NCBI GenBank assembly: GCA_963580285.1
Contig: OY757011.1
Span: 95,587,650-95,651,649 of the forward strand
DNA: 64,000 nucleotides
Source: Lucinisca nassula
Lineage: Eukaryota > Mollusca > Bivalvia > Lucinida > Lucinidae
Reading direction: 5' to 3'
A program made the translations under genes and the position numbers. Numbering within the stretch: position 1 is the stretch's first letter; every line of letters starts with the position of its first letter. Below the pieces are notes generated by a model. That model was not told where the DNA came from. It was given only the letters and a program-made list of their open reading frames with translations, and ran no database searches. Shown in pieces: positions 55,780 to 64,000 of the stretch.

Positions 55780-56113
55780 GAGTGGAGCGTGACAGCTCAG
55801 TGGTTAGTGCACTTGCCTCTGATGCTAGAGGTCCCGGGTTCGATCCCCGGCAGCGGTGTGAAAATTTCGGTGTCCGAACACGCTCCATTGGCATCATTTG
55901 CAGGGATGAATGTCATAAAGTGCACCGTCCTTCGGATCGGGACGTTAACTGGAGGCCCCCTGTGCAGGGAGAACCATCCCCTGTGCAGGTTAAAGAACCC
56001 TACCGTAATTACATGATTACTGTGTAGGCTTTCATCCTGCAAAACTGGAGTGTATGTAATACACCGTCTGTGTCCCCTCCGGGGGTTAAGGCGAAACCGG
56101 AAGAAGAAGAACT
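55780..56113 (+). mobile_element. tRNA-derived SINE (type S3), full copy
   Basis: A box GCTCAGTGGTTAGTGC (55795-55810), B box GGTTCGATCC (55838-55847). The body has TTGGCATCATTTGCAGGGAT and TTCGGATCGGGACGTTAACT. Tail GAAGAAGAA. The reverse copy is at 37325. Confidence 0.88.
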
Positions 56114-56408
56114 AGTTTGCATGCTGATCTAAACCTGTTGTATGTGAACGTATGCTCGTGTATGGGCTAAAAGTGATGCTAAATTTCAATTTTCGTCCAC
56201 AAGCATACGTGTCGCCGCTCATGTTCCACTTAAGCCTAATCGCCAAACAAATTTTATATCGGGCGTACTTCGGATATTATACCGCCTACTAAAGGCAATA
56301 AATAACAAAAGAAAAACAAACTAATGATTTGTGATGACATCGTGAATGAAGATGGTATCAATTGCTTGTGCTCATGCAATAAGATTTTTGTCAGATGACA
56401 TAAAATTA
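56114..56408. other. No feature seen
   Basis: No recognised repeat or exon. Confidence 0.3.
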
Positions 56409-56635
56409 TTAACCCTTTTGGTACCAAATGGAATCTTCCTCCTTATATATAGCAGGAGTCCATTTTAAAATTAAGGGATGCCAGGTTGTGTTGTCTTCAA
56501 AATTTATTTGGAAGTGGTTGAACGTTTTGCAAGCAGTGTAGGCCCTGATCAGACGCCGCGTTCTGCGGCGTCTGATCTGGGCCTGTACTGTTTGCCAAAT
56601 ACCCCTTGTTGGGTTTCCAGTACAAAATGGTTTAA
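56409..56635. mobile_element. E2 MITE
   Basis: TTAACCCTTTTGGTACCAAA start and CAGTACAAAATGGTTTAA end. Hairpin GATCAGACGCCGCGTTCTGC / GGCGTCTGATC. Confidence 0.85.
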
Positions 56636-56752
56636 ACATCCCGTGAAAAAACGCCCCATTCTATACAGGGTATAGGGGTTTACAAGAGTATACAGCTTTG
56701 CTTAGCTTACTCCAAGACAGATTGTCTAAACTTGATAGATAAAATAGAAGTG

Positions 56753-57055
56753 TTTTTTGTTTGTTTGATTTGGGGTTTAACGTCCCCATCGATACTGTAA
56801 AGGTCATTTTGGAGACGTTGCTTCCAATTTTGTGGGACTTTTACCCGACATTGAGATGAAATGACATCTAAAGCCCTGTCGCCCAATGAAACCAATAGGG
56901 TTTATTTGCATGGACGGTCCGCCTCGCACCGCGGTTCCTCGACAGGCTTAGATCCTCTAAGCGGTTTACCAGTACTAGTGTGCGGGCCTGATTCAGCTCT
57001 GCGTGGAAGCATCATGCAGCCCATATGTTTCTTCAAGCCCGTATGGGCGGGGACC
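56753..57055 (-). mobile_element. G SINE, copy 9, minus strand
   Basis: TTTGTTTGTTTGATTTGGGG to TTCAAGCCCGTATGGGCGGG. Full length. Confidence 0.83.
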
Positions 57056-57187
57056 GGAAAGAAACACGAACAAGAAATAACTGAAAAAGCCTAAAGGACA
57101 GTTACATTCCCACAAAATGGACAAACGGCTATCCAAAATAATAATAATAAGAAAGATATGATGTAAGCTATACACACATGCAAACAC

Positions 57188-57762
57188 CATCACGAAAACA
57201 CCCCTATAGGATTTTGACCCCCTTGAACCCCACTTTTATATAGTAAAACTGGGGTTTCCGGGGGTATACCTTATTTTTCTTATTTCTGCTCAAAATATAG
57301 ATTGTTGGTACTCGATAGAACCGCCTCAATGAGGCGGTTCTAACGAGTGCCCACAATCTATATTTGGAGCAGAAATAAGAAAAATATCACAATTTTTCAT
57401 CATAAAATTTTCATTTTTTCGGCGATCAAGGCGGCAATGTATAGTTTATCAACGACCTTTGAGAGTTCAACGTTCAAGCGAGCCAAGACTATTCCAAGTT
57501 TAAGGGAAAGCAGATTTCGGATTTCTGTTTTCACAGGATTTTAAAATTACAAATAAGTTTTTGATAATGCCATTATGTAGAAGTCGTGGCCAAGTGGTTA
57601 ATATGATGCAGTACGAATCTCAGTAAAACCATATCGCCCAATGTAAAATCTCAACTGAAGGCGACGTTACCTAAAACACGGAGTAGTCCAAAATTAAAAG
57701 TGCAGTCACGTCTCACTTCGTTTTGAAAGACTATAGTTGTATAGGCGTGTTTACGTAATGCG
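57188..57762. mobile_element. A-type MITE, copy 8, with ~295 bp of extra internal DNA
   Basis: Left end CATCACGAAAACACCCCTAT and a normal hairpin body to about 57443. The right end TATAGGCGTGTTTACGTAATG is at 57741-57761. Between them is DNA absent from other A copies, including a tRNA-Ser/Leu-like GTGGCCAAGTGGTTAA (57587-57602). Confidence 0.65.
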
Positions 57763-57898
57763 AACTATAACAATAACAAACCTGGACAGAAGAACCGCAC
57801 CGGAACGGCCAGTAGAAGTACACTGTATTTCATTGTGGTGGGGGTAAATCGATTTTACGTGGCTACAGTCCTCGTCCTTGGTTCTGTCGTGGTTTTAA

Positions 57899-58134
57899 CA
57901 TATGAGCCCCGCAAAGCGAATTTGTGTCTTCGAGCATTCCGGCAAATTTTAACTGCGCATGCCCAGCCATTCAGAGGAGCCAGGGATATGACTTTCTGTC
58001 TGAAGGTTCCTCTTGCTTCACTGCTTGCATGAGCGAGCAGCGAAGGTTCTGGCGAGACTGCGCGGATGCGCAGGCTCGCCTGAACCTTCGCTGCTCGCAT
58101 GGGCGATAAGTACCAAAATCGCTTGACGGTGCCC
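57899..58134 (-). mobile_element. I-family MITE, complete copy, nested in L
   Basis: CATATGAGCCCCGCAAAGCG start and CAAAATCGCTTGACGGTGCC end. Confidence 0.8.
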
Positions 58135-58319
58135 AAATAATTTGTTCAATCCGCATGAAGGCCTTCTAACTCATAAGCTACATCTTTGAGGACATAACAA
58201 CAATTACAGAGAAAAACAACGTTAAGGACTTGACAGCATGAAGCGTCTTAACAGCAGTCTATGTTCAGATAATTAATTAGAAAATCTATCAACAAAAAAT
58301 AGTCGCCAACAAAGAGCAA

Positions 58320-58548
58320 TACAGTAAACTTCCTATACTAAGACCACCTTTGGAACTGTTCAAAAGTGGTCTTTAACTGTTCAAAAGTGGTCTTTGAGAC
58401 ACTTTTTGAACAGTCCCAAAGGTGGTCTCTGACTAGCGGACACTGCATGCAGAAAACACAAAGAACGAATATGAAACAAATTAAATAAGCTTTTTAAAGC
58501 AGAATTAGTCTTAATTTTATGTGGTCTTAATAGCGGAATTTCACTATA
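58320..58548. mobile_element. TA-MITE (~229 bp)
   Basis: TACAGTAAACTTCCTATACT start and GCGGAATTTCACTATA end, TA-flanked. Inner AAGACCACCTTTGGAACTGT pairs with ACAGTCCCAAAGGTGGTCT, and GTTCAAAAGTGGTCTTT is duplicated. Confidence 0.7.
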
Positions 58549-58733
58549 TTTACAAAACAATAGCTATAATGGACAAAAACAATCAACAGCTGAAACACAA
58601 AATGTAGCGCGGGCATTTTAGCGGGATGATGCTATCTCTCAGCTATGTATTGTACTAACGTTACGCAGTCAAAGATTTCCCAACCGGGGCATTATGCAGC
58701 TCTGCCGTTGTTCTCACTCCTCATAATTATCAT

Positions 58734-59058
58734 AGAGGATCTTACATGAGTATTCATGTATTATTGCATTTATTAAACGAGTTGAGGAAAAGGGATAAAA
58801 TGCGAGGCTTTGCCGAGCATTTTATCCCTTTTCCTCAACGAGTTTAATAAATTCAATAATACATGATCACGAATGCAAGATTCTATCTATCATATGACAT
58901 TTAAAGCGCATTTTATTCGCGATTGTTTACAAAAATGTCAATATTCCGCCGTTAGTAAATGCGACGTCGTTAAGGACGTCGTACATGTAACGTTACGGGA
59001 CGTATCTAGCAAATTTAGTGGATTATCGAAAATATTACATGGCGTTATTACACTCTCA
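58734..59058 (+). mobile_element. C element, copy facing right
   Basis: Tip AGAGGATCTTACATGAG, then a strong hairpin (TTGAGGAAAAGGGATAAAAT / ATTTTATCCCTTTTCCTCAA, about 58780-58840), then the body to ACACTCTCAGAC. Confidence 0.82.
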
Positions 59059-59059
59059 G

Positions 59060-59311
59060 ACCGAGAGGCTTGAAGAAATAGACGGGCTGCATGATGCTTC
59101 CACGCAGAGCTGAAACCGTCCTCACACTAGTACTGGTAAAAGGCAGACCGTCCATGCGTATAAACCCTATTGGTTTCATTGGGCGACAGGGCTTGAGATG
59201 TAATTTCATCTCAATGTCGGGTAAAAGTCCCACAAAATTGGAAGCAACGTCTCAAAATGACCTATAATGTGTTGACGGGGACTTTAAACCTCAAATCAAA
59301 CAAACAAACAA
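59060..59311 (+). mobile_element. G SINE, 5'-truncated and internally deleted copy 10
   Basis: GAGGCTTGAAGAAATAGACG to ACCTCAAATCAAACAAACAA. The GCTTAGAGGATC segment is missing. It abuts the end of the C element. Confidence 0.75.
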
Positions 59312-59507
59312 ACACTTTGAGCAACGATTACGAAATTATCGACTGTCCTTTACACTGGGTAAATTGCACCTTCTATGTTTTTTATGGCCACCACTTATTG
59401 GGGAGAATTTATGCCACATGGTGTGCAGAATAACATAGCCCTACCTGCATCTCTGAATGAACTATCTCTCCTGCCACTACTTGTAATAGTTCACAAAAAA
59501 ACTGTTT

Positions 59508-59867
59508 TATCATATGACGTCGCGTCTGAGAGTGTAATAACGCCATGTATTATTTTCGATAATCCACTAGTGGATTAAATATGCAAATTATCTAGATACG
59601 TCCCGTAACGTTACATGTACGACGTCCTTAACGACGTCGCGTTTATTAACGGCGGAATATTGACATTTTTGAAAACAATCGTGAATAAAATGCGTTTAAA
59701 ATATCATATGATAAATAGAATCTTGCATTCGTGCTCATGTATTATTGAATTTATTAAACTCGTTGAGGAAAAGGGATAAAATGCTCGGCACAGCCTCAAA
59801 TTTTATCCCTTTTCCTCAACTCGTTTAATAAATTCAATAATACATGAACACTCATGTAAGATCCTCT
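59508..59867 (-). mobile_element. C element, copy facing left
   Basis: Body TATGACGTCGCGTCTGAGAG first, hairpin about 59755-59830, tip ACTCATGTAAGATCCTCT. Confidence 0.82.
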
Positions 59868-59949
59868 ATATCTAAAATTCTGGGCACGTAAATAGAGTTG
59901 ACTGACATGAAAGGGTTTTGTTCTAGTATGTGCTTGTGTAAGGCATTAG

Positions 59950-60153
59950 TTTGTTTGATTTTAGGTTTAACGTCCCCATCAACACTGTAAAAGGTCATTT
60001 TGGAGACGTTGCTTCCAATTTTGTGGGACTCCTACCCGACATTGAGATGAAATGACATCTCAAGCCCTGCCGCCCAAAGAAACCAATAGGCTTTATAAGC
60101 ATGGACGGTCCGACTCGCACCGCTTTGCCTGGGCAGGCTTAGATCCTCTAAGT
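59950..60153 (-). mobile_element. G SINE, head-truncated copy 11, minus strand
   Basis: GTTTGTTTGATTTTAGGTTT to GGCTTAGATCCTCTAAG, then unrelated DNA. Confidence 0.75.
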
Positions 60154-60189
60154 TCGGTCGAACTACTGAGGCTTAACTTTTAAGCAACT

Positions 60190-60865
60190 TAAGTCAGTCT
60201 GCGCCACTGGTCGGGTTCACCGGAGTCCAACGTCCGCTTCAGCATTTCCGTTGTTTCATGCTGCTAAGTCCTATCATTGTTTAATGGCTTTTATGTTCTC
60301 ATAGATGTTGCAATGATGAGTTAGAAGCGCCTAATGCGGGCCGGAACAAATTACTTGTTTAAACTGCGACAGAACTAAGAGCCAGAGTTGTGGCCACGTA
60401 AAATATATTATTTCCTTCCACCCCCGCCTCATTCCCAAATACGCCCCCATCGTTCAAAGGCGTGCCTCTGCAATGGATTTTTATTTGTATACTATATTTC
60501 ATTTTGGATTGCTGTTTGACCATTTTTAGGGAAGGAAACGTTCTCTTTGGCTTCTTAATTGAGCAAGGGCACAGCATTTCCTACAATTTACATGTGCGCC
60601 CAGCGAAGATACAGACCAGCCTGCGCACCACCGCAGGCTGACCAGTCTTCGTTGTGCACTCTAAGGGTTGCTGAGGGCCCAAAGCTTCTCTATGCAACAA
60701 GAAAAGTCTTTGGTAAGACTATATGGATGCACTGGCTGATCTGATTTTTCGCTGGGTGCACATTAAACTTATCGGAAAAGCTGTGTCCCGGATCATTTAT
60801 ATTGTTGCTTTATTTCTGCCCTTCTTTCCCTTTGGTGTCTTGGATATGGGGTGTTAGGTAATTGC
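60190..60865 (+). repeat. L repeat, diverged copy 7
   Basis: GGTTCACCGGAGTCCAACGT, ATGATGAGTTAGAAGCGCC, GTGGCCACGTAAAATA and CTTTCCCTTTGGTGTCTTGG keep L order. A palindrome-like AGCCTGCGCACCACCGCAGG segment (60617-60640) is extra. Confidence 0.55.
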
Positions 60866-60910
60866 CATATCTTCAATCTTAGTGTTATGTCATGAGAGAT
60901 AATAACTTGA

Positions 60911-61150
60911 TTTAAGGGAAATGGGTACAGTTCAGGGGAGGCAACTCCTGCAGTATCCTGCAAAAAGTATTTTTGTCTCCCATGTCAACATGGGTCAACT
61001 CTTAAAGGTCGGAATTTGCTCCTGAGGAGCAAATTCTTTCCTTTAAGAGTATACCCCTTTTTCAGTGGGACAGGTCTTGTAGAAAAGCTAACAGGAAGTC
61101 CCGAAAGTTGTCTCCCTTTGAAAAATGGTGGAAAATCGGCCAGATGTAAG
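60911..61150 (+). mobile_element. K-family MITE, copy 4
   Basis: TTTAAGGGAAATGGGTACAG start. Hairpin GGAATTTGCTCCTGAGGAGC / AAATTC. The right end has decayed. Confidence 0.65.
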
Positions 61151-61318
61151 GATATCGTTTTGATCTTCTATAATTCCAATTTTCCACCATTATGTACATT
61201 TCGAGAGATTTGATTGGTTGAAATAAAAGTTTTATACTTCGATAAAGTCCTTGAGCAAGAATCTCAGAACTATCTGACACAGCGATAGGTAGTCATATAA
61301 CTTGACGTCAAAGAGCAT

Positions 61319-61662
61319 TTATCATATGACGTCGTGTCTGAGATTGTAATAACGCCATGCAATAAATTCGATAATCCACTAGTGGATTAAATATGCAAAT
61401 TAGCTAGATACGTCCCGTAACGTTACATGTACGACGTCGCGTATACTAATGGCGGAATATTGTAATTTTTGTTAAACAAACGTGAATAAAACGCGTTTTA
61501 AATGTCATATGATAAATAGAATCCTGCATTCGTGCTCATGTATTATTGAATTTATTAAACTCGTTGAAGAAAAGGGATAAAATGCGAGGCAAAGCATTTA
61601 TCCATTTTCCTTAACTCGTTTAATAAATTCAATAATACATGGACACTCATGTAAGATCCTCT
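61319..61662 (-). mobile_element. C element
   Basis: TTATCATATGACGTCGTGTC body, hairpin TTGAAGAAAAGGGATAAAAT / ATCCATTTTCCTTAA, tip CTCATGTAAGATCCTCT. Confidence 0.8.
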
Positions 61663-62262
61663 ATGTTTAGAACCCGTGCGTTGCGTTATTGTATATGAAA
61701 CGACGTCAACAGCGATTTAAAAAAAAATGGGAAACAAATGAAAACGTAATGTAAGAAGACAAATAAACTGATTTTAAACACTTTATGGTTGTTTAGCTTT
61801 GGTTTCTATCAAAGATGGCAGCTTCCAGTTTCTATTTGAATAATAATTCCCCAGGGCCCGTTGGTAAGTTCATTCGTACGCTTTCAAAAGAAGTCCTAAA
61901 ATTACCATTTCTATGACAAATATACCCTTTGGTTGACAGAGTGGGAATTATGAAGATTGAATTATCATTTTTTGTGGCTATTATCGATGTGTAAACTCCT
62001 GCGTATCATTTACAAACTACACGAAGCCCGTATTTCGCCGGAGTTTAATAGCGATAAAATTCACAAAAATGAAAACCTTTCCTGTAACAAAATATAGGAA
62101 TTTTGTGTGTATTCATTATAATTGCCTCGGTGAGGCGATTTCATGTGTACACAGAAAAGACCTTCTCAAGATAAAATCCGAAAACATCTACCAAAATTAT
62201 TTTAAATATATGGATAGGTGGAACTATGGGAAGAATTCACCAGATACTCAAGAACGAGTTTG
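61663..62262. other. Low-feature DNA with a solo hairpin relic
   Basis: GTGTATTCATTATAATTGCC ... GTGAGGCGATTTCATGTGTA (about 62107-62153) is a worn copy of the shared hairpin core. Nothing else seen. Confidence 0.4.
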
Positions 62263-62516
62263 CATTACGAAAACACGCCTATACAAAGACATTGTAACTT
62301 AGCCACCGAAAAACCGAAAAAACGAAAAATTTTCAAAAAAATAGGTTGTGGGTACTCGTTAGAACCGCCTCATCGAGGCGGTTCTAACGAGTACCCACAA
62401 TCTACATTTTAGAGCAGAAATAAGAAAAATAAGGTATACCCCTGTAAACCCCAGTTTTACTATATAAAAATGGGGTTCAATGAGGTCAAAATTATATAGG
62501 TATGTTTTCCTGATGG
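62263..62516. mobile_element. A-type MITE, copy 9, perfect 26-bp hairpin
   Basis: CATTACGAAAACACGCCTAT start and ATAGGTATGTTTTCCTGATG end. Arms 62346-62371 and 62375-62400 pair perfectly with loop ATC. Confidence 0.87.
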
Positions 62517-62774
62517 ATTTGTTTCTAGCCCTGGTTCTAAGCGGATGGGAACGTAATGGTCAGAAATGGATACAATCACCTTAAACTTTACGTCAAAACA
62601 ACCAACGGGGAAAAAGGACGTAGAAAGACAAATGGACAGTTTCTTTCTCGAAAAATGGCTATCCGAAATAAATATTTTACTAGGACATACATGCCGACAA
62701 AGGCCCGATACACCGGCGTGCAAATAAAGCGAGGTTGTCAACCGTGATTGGGCGTAATTCATTTCTGGTAATCG

Positions 62775-63036
62775 TCAGGAAAACAGGCCTATATAATTCT
62801 GACCCCCTGGAACCCCACTTATATATTGTAAAACTGGGGTTTACAGAGGAAGGCTAATTTATCTTATTTCTGCTCTAAAATATAGATTGTGGGTATTCGT
62901 TAGAATCGCCTCGATGAGGCGGTCCTAACCATACCCACAATCTATATTTTGAGAAGAAATAAGAAAAATATTACATTTTTTCATACGAAAATTGTCATGT
63001 TTTGGCGGTAAAATTTACACTGTATTTGTGTAATGT
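62775..63036. mobile_element. A-type MITE, copy 10
   Basis: GTCAGGAAAACAGGCCTATA start. The right end is worn (ACACTGTATTTGTGTAATG). Confidence 0.75.
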
Positions 63037-63200
63037 CAAGCTAGGTAATCTAAAGGAATTCGTCATGCTGGTAAGATTCTTAATACCCTGGAGACACATC
63101 AGAATCAGAAGTGTTATCGGTAATGCGTCCAGTGACATTAATTCACAACGACCTGTGACGCGGAAATTAGTCCCCAGCTCTAACCAAAGCGGTTAACATA

Positions 63201-63457
63201 CACCACGAAAGCACGCTATATACTTCTGACCCCGTCGAACCCCATTTTTATATAGTAAAACTGGGGTTTACAGGGTATTTTTTTTATTTTTGCTCTAAAA
63301 TATAGATTGTGGGTACTCGTTAGAACCGCCTTGAGTACCGCCAATCTATATTTTGAGCAGAAATAAGAAAAATATCACAATTTTTCATCTATGTTTTTTT
63401 AGTTTTTTCGGCGGTTAAGTTTACGATGTATTTGTATAGGCGTGTTTCCGTAATGGC
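63201..63457. mobile_element. A-type MITE, copy 11, hairpin partly deleted
   Basis: CACCACGAAAGCACGCTATA start and ATAGGCGTGTTTCCGTAATG end. The right arm of the hairpin is lost (CCGCCTTGAGTACCGCC). Confidence 0.8.
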
Positions 63458-63540
63458 TACCATATCTTCTGCACCTTCAGGGGAGTAGATAACTGAACTT
63501 GTGAGCGTACGGCTTCTAACGCATGGGGTGCCGTTTTACT

Positions 63541-64000
63541 ATTAAATCCATATTTATAGATATCCATAATTCGATTTATGAATATCCTTAATTCGAATTT
63601 TGGATATCCATAAATCAGCCGAATAATGGATATCCATAATTCGATTTATATATATCCATAAATCGAATTGTGGATATCCATAATTCGATTTATGGATATC
63701 ATTAATTCAGATCGATTTATGGATATCCATAATTCAAATTATGTATATCACTTATTCCAATTATGGATACCAATAAATCGGAATATGGATATCCATTATT
63801 CCGCTGATTTATGGATAACCATAATTCGAATTATGGATATCCATAAATCGAATAATGGGTATCTATAAACCGGGCTGAATTAATGATATCCATATTTCGA
63901 ATTATGGATGTCCAAAATTCACCGCAAATGCCTTTGGTATCAGTCATTATTTATTGTATTTATTTGCAAAGACGAATTATGGATATCCATAAATCGAATT
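63541..64000. repeat. Self-complementary ~22-24-bp minisatellite
   Basis: Units built from GGATATCCATAATTCGATTT with AAT/TTA permutations. GGATATCC is itself a palindrome, so units read similarly on both strands. The array runs off the window edge with one non-repeat gap at about 63925-63970. Confidence 0.88.

Larger units (their letters stand above)
54095..55780. repeat. Diverged tandem array heavily invaded by MITEs
   Basis: Units with GAAACTTACATATAAGTAGG or GAAACTTGCATGTGAGATGG and TATGTCCCCTTGGTTGCTGA recur between the E1, E2, B and E1 insertions listed separately. Confidence 0.5.
57060..58195 (-). repeat. L repeat, copy 6, split by an A-type and an I-type MITE
   Basis: L pieces lie at 57060-57187 (AAAGGACAGTTACATTCCCA), 57763-57898 (CACCGGAACGGCCAGTAGAA; TTTTACGTGGCTACAGTCCT) and 58135-58195 (AATAATTTGTTCAATCCGCA). 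They are in the same order as in 23895-24480. Confidence 0.7.

Noticed and set aside
63668..63868. Open frame with repeated MDIHNSN-like residues
   Set aside because: Product of the GGATATCC minisatellite, open in several frames.

Overview
The window looks like nuclear DNA of a bivalve-type mollusc. It has a split eukaryotic gene with canonical GT-AG introns, no operons, low gene density and very dense small transposable elements. Those elements include tRNA-derived SINEs, palindromic MITEs, and elements with tandem cores plus an (ACGG)n tail like the 'pearl'/Helentron elements described in bivalves. I cannot name the species. A venerid-like clam is a guess from the SINE style only. The one gene I can name is B9D1 (+ strand), a ciliary transition-zone protein. 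Its last three coding exons are at 16810-16906, 33538-33668 and 41122-41267. The split codons join in frame across introns of 16.6 kb and 7.5 kb. About 80 N-terminal residues are missing and probably lie upstream of the window, so bases 1-16809 are probably also intron. A second, unidentified terminal exon is possible at 43204-43310. Everything else is repeats. I use these working names. A and B: MITEs of about 270 bp whose ends read CATYACG..., with a large central hairpin. TA-MITEs: TACAGT... ends on TA targets. E1 and E2: piggyBac-like MITEs on TTAA targets. C, F and J: palindromic elements rich in TGACGTCA. G: a SINE with target-site duplications and a CAAA-rich tail. tRNA-SINEs: at least four heads. 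P1-P6: pearl/Helentron-like elements with tandem cores. I, K, L and M: other dispersed repeats. Layout: 1-5.2 kb is a tandem array split by P1, with old B and L copies. 5.3-13 kb holds SINE, palindrome, TA-MITE, I, J, E, K, P2 and C copies. 13.3-16.2 kb is a large P2 with a ~146-bp satellite. 16.3-19.7 kb has A copies around the first B9D1 exon and a nested C/F block. 19.7-33.5 kb (intron) has tRNA-SINE, M, L, P6, G, A, P3, P4, and an array split by a TA-MITE. 33.7-41.1 kb (intron) has P2 with L and G nested in it, microsatellites, and a TA-MITE inside a TATC repeat. 41.3-64 kb has I, J, E, B, A, P5, SINEs, L, a C-C composite, and a self-complementary minisatellite at the right edge. The most notable pattern is modular. 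One central hairpin (core CCGCCTC-NNN-GAGGCGG with TCGTTAGAA-type flanks) recurs inside element families whose ends are unrelated.
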